Origin: Methanobacterium spitsbergense
Lineage (GTDB): Archaea > Methanobacteriota > Methanobacteria > Methanobacteriales > Methanobacteriaceae
Reading direction: 5' to 3'
Assembly (NCBI RefSeq): GCF_019931065.1
Contig: NZ_JAIOUQ010000009.1
Span: 137,517 to 201,516, forward strand
DNA length: 64,000 nt
Positions within the stretch are counted from its first letter, which is position 1. Each line of letters starts with the position of its first letter. Shown in pieces: positions 1-10,661 of this stretch. Both the position numbers and the translations under genes were made by a program. The notes under the pieces are model-generated. The model did no database searches. It was not told where the DNA came from and saw only the letters and a program-made list of their open reading frames with translations.

Positions 1-462
1 GGGACACGTAAAACTACACCGGGACTTCAATTTTTAGAAAAAGAAGCCATAAGGGTGGGCGGTGGCGATACTCATCGATTCAGGCTAGATGACTGCATCC
101 TTATAAAAGATAACCACATTGCAATAGTGGGCAGTGTGAAAGAAGCAGTTGAGATGGCTAAAGGCTATGTTAGTTTTACAAAAAAGGTTGAAGTAGAAGT
201 TGAAAGCACAAAGGATGCACTTGAAGCTGCCATGGCTGGGGTAGATATAATCATGCTGGACAATATGAATCCCGATGAAATACGAAATGTTTTAAATGCT
301 CTTGAAAATAAAGGACTTAGAAATAAAATTTTAATAGAAGTTTCAGGCGGGATTAATCCGGATAATATTGTTGATTATGTAAAAACGGGAGTTGATGTAA
401 TTTCAACTGGTTATATAACTCATTCTGCAAAATCGCTTGATATGAGTCTTGAAATAATATAA
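1..462 (+). CDS. nadC: Nicotinate-nucleotide pyrophosphorylase (carboxylating), C-terminal part
   Basis: Quinolinate phosphoribosyltransferase converts quinolinate and PRPP to nicotinate mononucleotide in NAD synthesis. The reading frame is open from base 1 and runs into the window from upstream, so only about the last 153 residues are present. Visible family signatures are GTRKTTPG at the very start, GGGDTHR, IKDNH, VEVEVES, MLDNM and SGGI near the end, which together build the phosphate- and quinolinate-binding face of the barrel. A GTG at 55 is an internal valine of this conserved region and is not a start. The gene ends 193 bases before the next one. Identification is firm; the N-terminal dimerisation domain lies outside the window. 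Confidence 0.95.
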   Translation, partial: GTRKTTPGLQFLEKEAIRVGGGDTHRFRLDDCILIKDNHIAIVGSVKEAVEMAKGYVSFTKKVEVEVESTKDALEAAMAGVDIIMLDNMNPDEIRNVLNALENKGLRNKILIEVSGGINPDNIVDYVKTGVDVISTGYITHSAKSLDMSLEII

Positions 463-604
463 AGGAAGAGTAAATTGTTTATTTAATTAATATTTTATTT
501 AAATATCAACCTTTTCATATTTTTCATTCCTTGGTTGATAATTATTAGGATTTTCCTTTGTCTTATCTAAATTATTAGGGGAAACTACAATATAATGCAA
601 TAAG

Positions 605-612
605 TTTATATA
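605..612 (+). promoter_or_regulatory. Candidate TATA box for the acidic repeat protein gene
   Basis: TTTATATA lies about 44 bases before the ATG at 656. An archaeal start site would be expected about 25 bases downstream, near 632-637, leaving a leader of about 20 bases that includes the TTGGAGG ribosome-binding site at 643-649. The spacing is right, but this is a pattern match only. Confidence 0.45.
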
Positions 613-655
613 GGTTTTTTTACAGATCATTTATAAAGAATATTGGAGGCATTTT

Positions 656-1234
656 ATGCTAGATCACAATGATGAAGAATACAAAGAATTGGATGAAGAT
701 AATACCGAAAATTCAACTGAAGAATTAAATACTGATTCAAATCAAGATTCAACTGAAGAATTAAATACTGATTCAAATCAAGATTCAACTGAAGAATTAA
801 ATACTGATTCTACTGAAGAAAATGAAGAAGAATTAGATGCAGATTTAGAAGAAGAGTTTGATGAAGAGGGAGAAGAAGACGAAGGTGAAGATTTACCCTT
901 TGCAAAGGCTGAAGTTGTAAGGCTCATGAAACGAAATCTTGATAAGGACAAGATGATAAGGGAAAGGGTTAAAGTTGAGATGAACAAGTTCCTTGGCGAA
1001 GTACTAGAACGGGTCTGTGAACAACTTAATGATTATCCTTACACAACCATTGAATATGAAATGCTCAAAGAATCAATATATCCTTACACCAATATTAAGA
1101 GGATTAATGAGGAGAAATTCAGGATATTAAAACATCTAGAAGCTATAAAAGCAGATTGTGATGCATTAACAATGGATGTCAAAAAATCTCTCAAACTTAA
1201 AGATGTTGATGATGAGAGTGATGAGATATTCTGA
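656..1234 (+). CDS. Acidic repeat-containing protein of unknown function
   Basis: I do not recognise a family for this 192-residue protein. Residues 1-80 are extremely rich in Glu, Asp, Asn, Ser and Thr and include nearly three copies of a 12-residue unit ([12 protein letters not shown], residues about 20-52), then a run of acidic residues. Residues 82-190 look folded and helical, rich in Lys, Glu and Leu, and this half is probably the conserved domain. There is no signal peptide or membrane segment. The ATG follows a TTGGAGG site at good spacing. The acidic tail could act as a nucleic-acid mimic or a flexible binding arm, but that is a guess. The antisense open frames here are composition artefacts. 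Confidence 0.75.
   Translation: MLDHNDEEYKELDEDNTENSTEELNTDSNQDSTEELNTDSNQDSTEELNTDSTEENEEELDADLEEEFDEEGEEDEGEDLPFAKAEVVRLMKRNLDKDKMIRERVKVEMNKFLGEVLERVCEQLNDYPYTTIEYEMLKESIYPYTNIKRINEEKFRILKHLEAIKADCDALTMDVKKSLKLKDVDDESDEIF
712..810 (+). repeat. 36-bp in-frame tandem repeat, 2.75 copies
   Basis: Two full 36-base units at 712-747 and 748-783 and a 27-base partial unit at 784-810 are identical by eye. Each encodes the 12-residue unit [12 protein letters not shown]. Identity at the DNA level implies recent slippage or unequal exchange, so copy number probably varies between strains. A further degenerate STEE follows the array. Confidence 0.9.
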
Positions 1235-1306
1235 TATCTCTTCATTTCTTGAATTATGATTCTGATAACCCCGATTTTATTCAAAATAAATTAAATATTT
1301 ATGAAT

Positions 1307-1819
1307 TTATTTTAAATCCTTGAATTTAACTATTTCAGACAGTTTTTTGCGTTGTTTAACTTTTGGTTCTTCTGCAGGATATCCTAATGGAGTAAATACA
1401 AGTGGTTCAACATTTTCAGGCAAATCTAAAATTTCACGAGCCGCATCCGGATCAAAAGCACCAACCCAACAAGTACCAAGTCCCAAACTGGTTGCAGCTA
1501 AAATAATATGATCCATTACAATTGATCCATCTACATCTGCATAATTTTTTCCATCTTTACGATTCCAAGCTTTAGAAGGGATTACACACAAACAGATCAC
1601 TAAAGGAGCTTCACTGAACCATTTTGCAGGATAAATACGGTTTAATTTATTTTCAACTCCTTGTGTTTTTATTACAATCAATTGAAATGGCTGATAATTC
1701 ACAGCTGTAGGTGCAAGACGGGCTGCTTCAAATATAACATCTAATTTTTCTTCCTCTACATCGTCAGGTTTGTAACTTCTTACACTGAATCTGTTTTTAA
1801 CCAGGTTTAAAAATTCCAT
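1307..1819 (-). CDS. Nitroreductase family FMN oxidoreductase
   Basis: A 170-residue FMN-dependent NAD(P)H oxidoreductase of the nitroreductase fold. The N-terminus has the family's RFSVRSYKPD FMN-phosphate-binding motif, then ARLAPTAVNYQPF, and residues near 115-125 read GLGTCWVGAFD, matching the conserved C-terminal FMN site. Length is normal for the short archaeal subgroup. The natural substrate cannot be told from sequence. The ATG follows AGGAGGAG at ideal spacing. It appears to be a single-gene unit. Confidence 0.9.
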   Translation of the reverse strand: MEFLNLVKNRFSVRSYKPDDVEEEKLDVIFEAARLAPTAVNYQPFQLIVIKTQGVENKLNRIYPAKWFSEAPLVICLCVIPSKAWNRKDGKNYADVDGSIVMDHIILAATSLGLGTCWVGAFDPDAAREILDLPENVEPLVFTPLGYPAEEPKVKQRKKLSEIVKFKDLK

Positions 1820-1906
1820 ATAACTCCTCCTAATAAATCAACAAGTTATAAAATTGTACAAATAAAATAAAAAAAAATTAATAATCCAATGATAAAATAT
1901 AATTTA

Positions 1907-2473
1907 TCATTCATTTTCAATGGTCATAAAACCAGTATTAAGTTCATTTATTTCTTCTTCAGTTAATTTTCTGTGTTTTGCATCATTGTCCACTATTATG
2001 CTGTGTCCAAATGGATCTTCCAAAACTAAAGTTGCTATTTCATTTCCAGTTTTCAATTCTTCAATTTTTTCAAGTATTTTAAGGGCATTTTCCTGTATTT
2101 GTTTTTCTTCTGCCCATTCCATTGCTGTGGCAACAGCAGATTCAAATCTATTAATGACTCCTTCTACATTAGAAACGTAACCCTGTGATTTGGGACCTGG
2201 TTCAACCTTAAGACCTAATTCGGGTATGCTAAGAGTTGCAGATTGGGATTTAACAATTCTTGTATTTAGTTTATCTTTACTGATTTTGAGTGTGTATTTC
2301 ACTGGTTCTTTCTGCTCCAAACAGATGGTATCAGAATGTTTATATCCACAATCTGAACAAAGCAGAGTTGATTCCATAATTTCCCCAAAATAGGGTATTT
2401 TCTCTGTTTTACTGGTCATATTTAGGGTATTCTTACCCCTACATACTGGACAATCTGTTGTAATATTATTCAA
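1907..2473 (-). CDS. ZPR1-family zinc finger protein
   Basis: A 188-residue archaeal ZPR1 protein, about half the length of eukaryotic ZPR1 because it holds a single zinc finger plus beta-barrel module. The zinc ligands are CPVC at residues 9-12 and CSDC at about 39-42, followed by GYKHSD. The [12 protein letters not shown] segment and the GVINRFE helix are typical of the family. In eukaryotes ZPR1 binds eEF1A; the archaeal role is unproven. The start is taken as the TTG at 2473 with a weak GGGGAAC site upstream. The C-terminal 50 residues are acidic. Confidence 0.85.
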   Translation of the reverse strand: MNNITTDCPVCRGKNTLNMTSKTEKIPYFGEIMESTLLCSDCGYKHSDTICLEQKEPVKYTLKISKDKLNTRIVKSQSATLSIPELGLKVEPGPKSQGYVSNVEGVINRFESAVATAMEWAEEKQIQENALKILEKIEELKTGNEIATLVLEDPFGHSIIVDNDAKHRKLTEEEINELNTGFMTIENE

Positions 2474-2566
2474 TAGTAGTTCCCCACATATTTAAAATTT
2501 AGGCAATTTACTTATTTTTAATCTACTTAAGATGTTTGAGGTCCTGTTCTAGAATAGGTTTCGTTT

Positions 2567-3523
2567 TTATTTTTTTTTATTTTTGTAAATAAAACCTTTA
2601 TCATCAAGATCTTTTATCATATTTTCTAGACTTTCTCTATCAGGCGCACAAATCTTATGACTATGAATATTATCTGATAGACTGTACAGATTTTCCAAAT
2701 CTTTTTTCCTCTTAGGATTTTTTTCCAACCTGTCTATGAAACGTCTAGCTTCCACCGGATCAAATACATTCACCTTCCTGTTTAAAGGTTCTCCAAAACC
2801 TGGAAGAAAATATGATACATCCACCATTCTACCACCATATTTATCTAGTATTATGGATGTTTCATCTTCTAATTGGTCAACAGAATGTTTAAAAAGCATA
2901 ACTTTACATATTTCTCTTATTAAAGTTAGCATTCGTTTGAGCGAACTTTCAATTTTTATATTATTAATGACTGGTACTCCATGTTCCACTGCACTTTTCA
3001 CAAGGTAGTCGTTTATGATCCTGTTTTCCTTGAAATATTCCAAGTGTTTGCCGCCACGTTTTATTTTCATGGCTCTTTTAACAAATCTTTCTTTGTGAAC
3101 TTCTTTATCAGCGGTTAATATAAAAAAATGAATCGAAGCATCTTTTTTGAATTTTTCAATGTCAATGAAACCCGGAACTAAATGTACACCTTCTATTACA
3201 ACATCATCATAATCATCCACTGCTCTTCTAATCACCCTCTCAATAGCAGGAATAACAAATGAAGCATGATCCTCAAAACCAGCTTCGATCAGTGAATCAT
3301 TATCTTCAAACCGTTCTTTGTCTCTAAGTGTTGTGTAAGCATCAAATGAGGATTTATGAAGTGATGGTGCATAGTCCGGACCTATTATTCCACGGACTAT
3401 GGCTCTTATAAAGTCAGTTTCAATTAAATGTTTTATTCCCAATTCTTTTGCCAGTTCAGAGGCTATAGTTGATTTTCCAATGCCTGATGCACTTCCAATT
3501 AGTATAACGTAGGGTTTTCTCAA
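2567..3523 (-). CDS. 2-phosphoglycerate kinase-like P-loop protein without ATP-cone
   Basis: A P-loop kinase related to archaeal 2-phosphoglycerate kinase, which phosphorylates 2-phosphoglycerate to 2,3-diphosphoglycerate. Walker A is [10 protein letters not shown], followed by a D-rich segment ([13 protein letters not shown]) and [10 protein letters not shown], all shared with the second copy at 55489. This copy lacks the roughly 80-residue ATP-cone domain that starts the other copy and instead has an extra C-terminal region (about 230-318) with DVSYFLPG. The open frame begins at 3538 with a TTG, but GGGGAGGG right there looks like the ribosome site, so the TTG at 3523 is preferred. Kinase activity is likely; the substrate is uncertain. 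Confidence 0.75.
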   Translation of the reverse strand: MRKPYVILIGSASGIGKSTIASELAKELGIKHLIETDFIRAIVRGIIGPDYAPSLHKSSFDAYTTLRDKERFEDNDSLIEAGFEDHASFVIPAIERVIRRAVDDYDDVVIEGVHLVPGFIDIEKFKKDASIHFFILTADKEVHKERFVKRAMKIKRGGKHLEYFKENRIINDYLVKSAVEHGVPVINNIKIESSLKRMLTLIREICKVMLFKHSVDQLEDETSIILDKYGGRMVDVSYFLPGFGEPLNRKVNVFDPVEARRFIDRLEKNPKRKKDLENLYSLSDNIHSHKICAPDRESLENMIKDLDDKGFIYKNKKK

Positions 3524-3572
3524 TTTTTCCCTCCCCAATTGTCTTAAATTTAGGTATTTGCCGATTTAAAAC

Positions 3573-3920
3573 TTATGTTAACATGTCAACTACACGTTCA
3601 GCACTTCTTCTCATCTCAATTCTTATTAAACCGAGATTAATTGCTATGTCGGTTATGACTACTAAAATTCCTTCCCCTGCATCTATCATTAAAGTTTTTC
3701 CCTTTTCCCCCTCTATCATAACTTGTTGAAGTGGCTCATGTTTCATTTCTTCTGCAGATCTTTCAGCTGTACCGAAAACAGCAGAAGCCATGGCAGCAAC
3801 AAGTTCCGAATCTATGTCTCCTGGTACTTCACTTTCGATGATTAAACCATCTTTTCCAACTACCAGTGATCCACTTACACCGTTGATCCTTCCTAAATCC
3901 TTAAGTATTCTTTCTATCAT
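3573..3920 (-). CDS. Roadblock/LC7 domain protein
   Basis: A 115-residue single-domain roadblock/LC7 protein. The family forms dimers that act as GTPase regulators or scaffolds, MglB being the bacterial example. The sequence shows the usual alpha-beta pattern: an N-terminal helix, [15 protein letters not shown], the [18 protein letters not shown] helix, then three strands. It lies 49 bases beyond the start of the P-loop kinase-like gene and may be co-transcribed with it. The divergent run at 4084-9523 holds SepF and MinD proteins, so a part in cell polarity or membrane positioning is possible, but no small GTPase is visible nearby. Confidence 0.88.
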   Translation of the reverse strand: MIERILKDLGRINGVSGSLVVGKDGLIIESEVPGDIDSELVAAMASAVFGTAERSAEEMKHEPLQQVMIEGEKGKTLMIDAGEGILVVITDIAINLGLIRIEMRRSAERVVDMLT

Positions 3921-4083
3921 ACCTATGCCTCCACAATAGAATTGAGTAATCTACCCAAAGTATATATCTTGGTTTAACATTTATTAAATAAATAGGTAAT
4001 GTAAAGTTTCACAGTTATTCACTAAAATTACTAATATTGTTAAGTTTAACAGTAAATTCACCAAAATTTATAGGAGTGATCCT

Positions 4084-5136
4084 TTGTATTTTATAACTTC
4101 TCTTAAGGAAATTCAAGACCTCAACCCATTTGTTATAATAGGATGTGGAGGTGGCGGAGAAAAATTCTCTAATTTTGAGGGTGTGGAAGCTGTTGGTTTC
4201 ATTGATGATGATATTGAAAAGCAAGGCCAAGAATTTTGCAATAATGTTATATCTCGAGATCTAACAGAAGTCCTTCAAAAGACAAATGCCAAGAGCGTAG
4301 CCATTATGCTGCCAATAGGTGCTGAAGGAACAGCACTCAAATATGCTGTTGAAGCAATTGATAATGGTAAAAATGTTGTTACTTCATTTAGATCATTACC
4401 GATTTCACAGAATGAATCTATTATTAAGTTTGCAGATGCTAAAGGCGTAATTTTAAAGGAAATCAGCCCTCGACTGGATGTTATAAGGAAAATATTTGGT
4501 ACCGCACCCCCAATGTGTACAGAAATTTTACCAAAACTCGATTACAAACCCAAAACTCCTATAGTATTCGTTGGAGGTACTTCACAAGAGTGTGGAAAAA
4601 GAACCACAACAAGATTATTGGGTAAAGCAGCTTTAGAAAGGGGTTTAAATGCAGTTGTAATCTCAACTGATGAGATGGGATTTGAACAACCTGTTGATAT
4701 GAATTTCCGGGCAGGAAGCCTCTCTGTGATGGATGTTGCTTCTGCAGTTATTGGATCTATTAAATATATGGAGGAACAGAAGAATCCTGATATTATATTC
4801 ATTGAAGGTCAATCAAGCCTAACAGAAAGAGGTAACCCTCATCCAAGAGGACTTTCAGCTTCTATTCTTATAGGTGCAACGCCCAATGCAACTATTGTGT
4901 GTCACAGACCCAACCACCCATACAGAGAACCTAGAGGTATAGAATTTGAAGTTAAGGCTATTGAAGCATTAGAACCCACAAAAGTAGTTGGATTATCTTT
5001 GAATCTAAGAAATGTTAGTGACAAAAATGAATTAAATAATTATGAAAGTAAATATGGGTTGCCCGCTGTTGATGTTAAAAATGGCGGAGCATCAAGATTG
5101 CTAGATGTAATTATTGATTATATAGGGGACTTGTAG
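4084..5136 (+). CDS. DUF1611 family protein
   Basis: A 350-residue protein of the DUF1611 family. The N-terminal half looks like a Rossmann-type fold ([12 protein letters not shown], then DDDIEK). The C-terminal half has a P-loop-like segment [14 protein letters not shown] near residue 160, an acidic FIEGQSSL and HPRGLSA. Relatives include the DgcN/DgcA group linked to D-amino-acid metabolism, but that link does not transfer safely here. The start is a TTG; a GGAGTGATC ribosome site ending about two bases before it decides this. The gene heads a plus-strand run and ends two bases before sepF. Confidence 0.8.
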   Translation: MYFITSLKEIQDLNPFVIIGCGGGGEKFSNFEGVEAVGFIDDDIEKQGQEFCNNVISRDLTEVLQKTNAKSVAIMLPIGAEGTALKYAVEAIDNGKNVVTSFRSLPISQNESIIKFADAKGVILKEISPRLDVIRKIFGTAPPMCTEILPKLDYKPKTPIVFVGGTSQECGKRTTTRLLGKAALERGLNAVVISTDEMGFEQPVDMNFRAGSLSVMDVASAVIGSIKYMEEQKNPDIIFIEGQSSLTERGNPHPRGLSASILIGATPNATIVCHRPNHPYREPRGIEFEVKAIEALEPTKVVGLSLNLRNVSDKNELNNYESKYGLPAVDVKNGGASRLLDVIIDYIGDL

Positions 5137-5138
5137 AA

Positions 5139-5495
5139 ATGAAGGATGTACTGGATATTATAAAGAAAAATATTGGTATAGATGATGAAAATGATGAAAA
5201 AGAAGAACAGGAAACCATAATTGTTCCTGAACATTCTTTCTATGAGATAATCCTAATGAAAGCCAAGAACTTAGATGATTTTGACTTTGCATTGAGTCAG
5301 ATCACCGAAGAGAAAAATCCTATTATAATGGACATGAGCTACCTTGAAAGGGATAGGCCCGAAGAATTTAAGTTAGCTGGAGAAAAATTAAAGGCATTCA
5401 GGGATAAAACTGGAGGAGAAGCAATATTACTATGTAAAAATGGTAAAAATATTATTATCATCACTCCCCCCGAGATCAAGCTTATACGAAAGTGA
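5139..5495 (+). CDS. sepF: Archaeal SepF-like cell division protein
   Basis: A 118-residue protein that fits archaeal SepF, the membrane anchor for FtsZ in Methanobacteriales and other archaea. Residues 1-35 form a possible membrane-binding start and an acidic linker. Residues 40-118 hold the SepF fold: [30 protein letters not shown], a helix, and [19 protein letters not shown]. Start is ATG two bases after the DUF1611 stop. The nearby MinD ATPases strengthen a cell-division reading. No ftsZ is in the window. The family call rests on fold pattern and length; a profile search would settle it. Confidence 0.78.
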   Translation: MKDVLDIIKKNIGIDDENDEKEEQETIIVPEHSFYEIILMKAKNLDDFDFALSQITEEKNPIIMDMSYLERDRPEEFKLAGEKLKAFRDKTGGEAILLCKNGKNIIIITPPEIKLIRK

Positions 5496-5605
5496 AAAAT
5501 AATATTTAGATACTTAAAGATTTAATAATAAAGATAATTTATAATAAACTATTCCTCACTAAAAAATAATTAAAATTAGTTTTGTGTGGGGATTGGGGGA
5601 TATCA

Positions 5606-6940
5606 ATGGAGTTACCAATAACTAGACCTTCCATGATCTGCTATGCGGATGAAATTGAATTCGCAGAGTTATTGAAGGATCTTTCTTTAAAAAGACATAA
5701 TGGATTCATTAGGATTACATCAGGTTCCGAAGAAGGATTTATTCTTTTTAAACAAGGTAAAGAAATTGCAGCATCTTATGATAGACATTCTAGGGTTGAT
5801 GCTATCGAAAAAATTAGTGATGCAATGAATAATAAAGGAACTCTAATTGAAATTTTTGATGTACGTCCAACCCAAATTGATTTCTTTATGGATATTAACA
5901 AGCCATATATTATTGGTTCAGATGCATATGAGCTTATAGATGAGATTAAAAAATCCAAGGACTTAACAAACATAGAAACAGAAAAAACTCCAGAGCCGAA
6001 GGCAGTTCCTACAGCGAAACCTGTTTCAGAAGCTATAAAAGAATCTGAAAATAATCCTGAATCTATAAAGCCTACAAAAACTGAAACAATTGAAACAATT
6101 GAACCAAAACAAGTTCCCCAAAATGATGATGAGATAGTTAGCAAAGAAGTGTCTTCAAATGATCCAGAAATTCTATCTGAAACAAAAGAAGCTCCAAATG
6201 AACCAATTGAAAAATCTGAATTAGAAAGTAATTCTGTTAAAGATGTTGTTCCTGAAATTATCAAACCAAAAACTAATGCAGAACAATTAGGTGAGAATGA
6301 CACAAAGGAGAAGCAAACTAATCAGCAAATTCCTGATCCTGTTACTGAAATGAATAGTGAATCTGTAATAGAATCGGAACAGGAAAAACCTTCTGATGAA
6401 TTGAAAATAGAATCTGTAACAGATGAATCTAATATCCCCTCTACAGAGGAATCTGTTCAAGATATAGATTCTACTTTAGAAGACGATCTTGAAACCAATT
6501 TAAAGGAAGAAAAGGAAAATGCAGAAATGCCTTTGGTTGACAGGTCCGAATTGATGAAAAAATATGGTATCAAAGACATTCAAGAGGAAGATGTTGATAA
6601 TATACTTGAATCATATAAAGGTGGTTCAGTAAGAGATGAAGATATTGAAAAGATTGAATTGACGTTAATGAATAAGATCAAAAAATCAATATTACCAATA
6701 CCTAAAATTAAAGGAGCCGAGGTAATGGTTTTTCTTGAAAACACGGATGGATTGAGTGGTAAGGTCAATATTATGATCGAATTAGAATCTAAAGGATTCT
6801 TATCTCGTATTATGGGTGATTCAAAGGATATTAATCTGGAAAGACAGATAATAAATATATCTCAAATAGAAATAAGAAAAAGTTTCAGGAAATATCCTGA
6901 AATTGTAGATAAATTTGATGTTAATGTAGAGATTAGTTAG
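5606..6940 (+). CDS. DUF2226 domain protein with long disordered linker
   Basis: A 444-residue protein in three parts. Residues 1-110 hold a compact domain ([20 protein letters not shown]) that resembles DUF2226 and, in pattern, the PATAN/DUF4388 modules found with polarity proteins. Residues about 120-310 are low complexity, rich in Glu, Pro, Ser, Thr and Lys, and surely disordered. The last 130 residues fold again and contain KKYGI followed by a beta-rich domain. The open frame reaches back to a TTG at 5582, but GGGGGAT sits just before the ATG at 5606, which is taken as the start. It ends 11 bases before minD, so the two are probably co-translated. Function unknown; an adaptor for the MinD pair is my inference. 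Confidence 0.75.
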   Translation: MELPITRPSMICYADEIEFAELLKDLSLKRHNGFIRITSGSEEGFILFKQGKEIAASYDRHSRVDAIEKISDAMNNKGTLIEIFDVRPTQIDFFMDINKPYIIGSDAYELIDEIKKSKDLTNIETEKTPEPKAVPTAKPVSEAIKESENNPESIKPTKTETIETIEPKQVPQNDDEIVSKEVSSNDPEILSETKEAPNEPIEKSELESNSVKDVVPEIIKPKTNAEQLGENDTKEKQTNQQIPDPVTEMNSESVIESEQEKPSDELKIESVTDESNIPSTEESVQDIDSTLEDDLETNLKEEKENAEMPLVDRSELMKKYGIKDIQEEDVDNILESYKGGSVRDEDIEKIELTLMNKIKKSILPIPKIKGAEVMVFLENTDGLSGKVNIMIELESKGFLSRIMGDSKDINLERQIINISQIEIRKSFRKYPEIVDKFDVNVEIS

Positions 6941-6951
6941 GAGGTTATCAG

Positions 6952-7731
<780 letters not shown>

Positions 7732-7772
7732 ATTAATATTGATTGGAATTACAGGCTGGAAAATGGTATAAA

Positions 7773-8564
7773 ATGTCAAGATTCATAGCATTTGCTTCAG
7801 GAAAAGGTGGAGTAGGAAGAACATCCATAACATTTAACCTTGGGGTTGCACTTTCACTTTTTGGTGAGGAAGTTGTCATGCTGGACTTAGATCTGGTAAT
7901 GGCTAATTTGGACGTTATTACAGGTCTTTTAAATCCTGATGTAACATTACATGATGTTTTAGTGAGGGATAAATCCATAGATGAATGTGTTTATGAAGTT
8001 AACCAAGGAATTCGCGTGGTTCCTACGGGAATCCATTTTGAAACTTTGAAACATATAAATCCCAACTATATCTCATGGAACAAGATAATGAACGAGATAT
8101 CTGATTATGGCGATATTTTTTTAATGGATCTTCCTGCTGGAATAAACGCCAATGTATTTGAGGGGCTTCCTGAAAACACAGAGGCAATATTAGTGACACA
8201 ATCCACCATGCCCTCTGTTGCAGATGCCCTGAAAATAAGAATACTTTTCAATGAATTAAACATTAAGATAAGTGGTTTTGTTCTTAATATGTGGTACGAT
8301 GATAAATTTTTATTATCCGAAAATGAAATAGAATCTATACTGGAAGTTCCAATGATTGGTTTAATTCCCTACGATAGGGAAGTGGAAAGATCTATGGCTC
8401 TTGGAAGATCTGTGGTTGAAGTGAACCCATCTTCCCCAACAAGCAATGCAGTTATGCAACTTGCAGCTGATCTTCTCGGAAAAGAATATAAACCAATTGA
8501 ACCTAATAAAGAAGGAATTGTTGGTAGGATCAAGAAATTTGTTGGATTACTACCCGATGAATAA
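7773..8564 (+). CDS. Second MinD-type ATPase with an altered P-loop
   Basis: A 263-residue paralogue of the MinD just upstream. Its Walker A is SGKGGVGRTS: the signature lysine is kept, but the P-loop lysine that contacts the nucleotide phosphates is arginine. Switch I (DLDLVMANLD) and Walker B (IFLMDLPAGI) are intact, and the C-terminus again ends in a basic amphipathic helix (VGRIKKFVGLL). The open frame reaches a TTG at 7743, but the ATG at 7773 aligns with the start of the first copy. Loss of the lysine would be expected to weaken or abolish ATP hydrolysis, suggesting a regulatory or heterodimer partner. That functional point is inference. Confidence 0.88.
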   Translation: MSRFIAFASGKGGVGRTSITFNLGVALSLFGEEVVMLDLDLVMANLDVITGLLNPDVTLHDVLVRDKSIDECVYEVNQGIRVVPTGIHFETLKHINPNYISWNKIMNEISDYGDIFLMDLPAGINANVFEGLPENTEAILVTQSTMPSVADALKIRILFNELNIKISGFVLNMWYDDKFLLSENEIESILEVPMIGLIPYDREVERSMALGRSVVEVNPSSPTSNAVMQLAADLLGKEYKPIEPNKEGIVGRIKKFVGLLPDE

Positions 8565-8650
8565 ATAAAATATTTTTTTATAAATTAAATAACAGAAATT
8601 TAATAATCATATAATAAGAAATAATTTAACTAGATCTATTTGGCGAAAAC

Positions 8651-9523
8651 ATGAAAGATCTCAAATTAGATGTTTTAGGACTTGGAACATGTAATACTGA
8701 TTTTTTAATGAATGTGGAACGTTTTTCCGGTGATGATGATGAAGTGGATATTAGAAATCTTAGTACATTAATCGGTGGTTCAGCTGCCAATTTTGCTGTT
8801 GGTGTATCAAGATATGGCTTGAAAACTGGTATAATGGCAAGAATTGGTAATGATATTTTTGGTAAGCATATTCGCTCTGAATTAGAAAAAGAAGGAATTA
8901 ACACCAAAAGGCTGATTTCGATAGATGAAAAAACAGGAATGGCATTTATTGCAATTGAACCAGATGGTGAAAGATCTATTTATACGTTTATGGGTTCAAA
9001 TTCAAAGTTCAATCTTGAAAGGGAAGATATAACCCTTATTAAACATTCTGAAATACTTCACATAACTGGCATGTACATTGAAGTTGTTGAAGAAGCTTCG
9101 AAACATGCAAAATTACTTTCATTCAATCCTGGCAATTTGTTATCATCATACGGGTTGGAATCCCTAGATAAAATCCTTAAAAGAACTCATATATTGTTTT
9201 TAAACAAGAAGGAAGTCACACTTTTAACAGGTAGAAATTATGAAGAAGGAGCTAAACTCATAGTTGATAATGGTGTTCCTTTGGTTGTAGTAACAATGGG
9301 AAAGGAAGGTTCGAAAGTATATACTGAAAATAATCAAATTCATTATCCTACAAAGGAACTAAATGCTATAGATACAACAGGAGCTGGGGATTCTTTTGCA
9401 GCAGGATTCATAACAGCATTTTTTAAAAAAAATGAACTTAAAGATTGCCTTAAACTTGGAAATCAATCTGCTTCAAGTTGTATAACAAAACTTGGGGCTT
9501 TTAATAGTTCAGAATTTAAATAA
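8651..9523 (+). CDS. PfkB/ribokinase family carbohydrate kinase
   Basis: A 290-residue kinase of the PfkB family, which phosphorylates sugars or nucleosides. The first PfkB signature appears as GGSAANFAVGVSRYG and the catalytic second signature as DTTGAGDSFAAGF, where the aspartate of GAGD is the catalytic base. NKKEVTLLTG is the usual central motif. Methanogen members include ADP-ribose-phosphate, nucleoside and archaeal ribokinase-like enzymes, and the substrate cannot be read from sequence. It follows the MinD pair by 86 bases of AT-rich DNA, so it may be separately transcribed. Confidence 0.88.
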   Translation: MKDLKLDVLGLGTCNTDFLMNVERFSGDDDEVDIRNLSTLIGGSAANFAVGVSRYGLKTGIMARIGNDIFGKHIRSELEKEGINTKRLISIDEKTGMAFIAIEPDGERSIYTFMGSNSKFNLEREDITLIKHSEILHITGMYIEVVEEASKHAKLLSFNPGNLLSSYGLESLDKILKRTHILFLNKKEVTLLTGRNYEEGAKLIVDNGVPLVVVTMGKEGSKVYTENNQIHYPTKELNAIDTTGAGDSFAAGFITAFFKKNELKDCLKLGNQSASSCITKLGAFNSSEFK

Positions 9524-9550
9524 ATTCTGTATTTTAATAAATTTTATAAA

Positions 9551-10306
9551 TTATATATCAAAAAATTCCGATGCATTGTTATATGATACTCTTTTTATAT
9601 CCTTTTCATTTACACCAGCAAGTCTAAGTTTATGAACTGTTTTTGGAACTGATAAAGGATCTGATGGTGATGAACTCATATCACTATCCAGTACAAATCT
9701 ATCATAGCCATATTCATCCATCAAGATAACAGCTTCTTCAGGTGTCATTTTTTGAGGTTGAACAGTAATTCCAAGTACTCCTTCAAAATTCCTAACTCTA
9801 TCTATTATTGAATTGTCTACATGGTCAAGTAGAATAAGGGATGTTTCGATATTATCTTCAATTATTGATGCTGTTATATTAGTTATATCCTTTTTATTGG
9901 TTCTGGGTGTGTGAACAACAACTTTTATACCCATATCTTGTGCAATTTTCAGTTGTTGTTTAAACACTTTTATCTCCATTTCAGATGCAGTTTCAAGCCC
10001 TATTTCTCCAAGTGCCACAACATTTTTATTAGCAAGCAGTTCTGGAAGCTTTTCTATAACTCTTATGTAATCGGAAGATATGCTCCTAGGGTGAAGACCA
10101 ACAGCAGCATACAATTTTAATCCATTCTTTCCTGCTCTTTGGGTGTCATTTTCCATAATTCTGTGTATATGATCCAAAACAACTGCGGATGTACTCATTT
10201 TCATGGGATCGTGTGCACAGCTAACTGCTTTTTTAATACCTGCCACTGCCATTTTTTCAAAATCTTCATATGGTCTTGTATCTGCATGTATATGTGCATC
10301 TATCAT
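9551..10306 (-). CDS. TatD-related metal-dependent hydrolase
   Basis: A 251-residue TIM-barrel hydrolase of the TatD/amidohydrolase superfamily. Metal-binding motifs are in order: DAHIHAD at the N-terminus, GLHPRS, GEIGLE (metal-bridging glutamate), VVHTPR and LDSDMSS near residue 210. The substrate is unknown; TatD relatives are DNases, but archaeal members of this subgroup are uncharacterised. ATG preceded by AGGTGATAA. It is convergent with the PfkB gene, 27 bases apart. Confidence 0.85.
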   Translation of the reverse strand: MIDAHIHADTRPYEDFEKMAVAGIKKAVSCAHDPMKMSTSAVVLDHIHRIMENDTQRAGKNGLKLYAAVGLHPRSISSDYIRVIEKLPELLANKNVVALGEIGLETASEMEIKVFKQQLKIAQDMGIKVVVHTPRTNKKDITNITASIIEDNIETSLILLDHVDNSIIDRVRNFEGVLGITVQPQKMTPEEAVILMDEYGYDRFVLDSDMSSSPSDPLSVPKTVHKLRLAGVNEKDIKRVSYNNASEFFDI

Positions 10307-10661
10307 ATATTATCACCTTTTAAGAGCAATTCTGAATTTTATTTATTTTGTATGCTTTTTTTAATTAATAAATCATGTATTCAATTTAAGAAGGATATAA
10401 ATATTTTTGTTAGACAAAATAACTTGGTTATATGGTTTTCCTAATTTTAATCGAAGAGAAGGGGGTTGTAAAGAATTGTAAGAATATATCACCTAATACC
10501 TATTAAATAAATTGCATTAAAAATGATAAGACTGGGATGATGACCGAATCAAGATTAAAATTGCTAAATTAAATCCAAAAAAGAGAGTCAGAGGCTCTTA
10601 TTTGTAACTCGGATAATAAATTAAATTAATTGTTATTTTAAAAATAAATAAAAAAAATAAA
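10307..10661. other. Intergenic region, 355 bases, no gene seen
   Basis: AT-rich region between two minus-strand genes. It holds the promoter region of the TatD-like gene at its left end. Around 10534-10610 there is a less AT-rich patch with ATGATGA and an imperfect AAGAG/CTCTT inverted repeat. That is suggestive of a small RNA or a terminator beyond the glyS promoter, but no complete structure or open frame can be supported. Confidence 0.3.

Noticed and set aside
712..810. 36-bp repeats as a small CRISPR array
   Set aside because: The units are directly adjacent without spacers, lie in frame in a protein gene and encode a 12-residue repeat.
5776..6303. 175-codon minus-strand frame opposite the DUF2226 gene
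   Set aside because: A Ser/Phe-rich product that is the antisense of the Glu/Lys-rich linker; a low-complexity artefact.
10534..10610. Possible box C/D small RNA (ATGATGA) in the glyS-tatD spacer
   Set aside because: A C-box-like ATGATGA is present, but no CUGA D box or second box pair at proper spacing was found.
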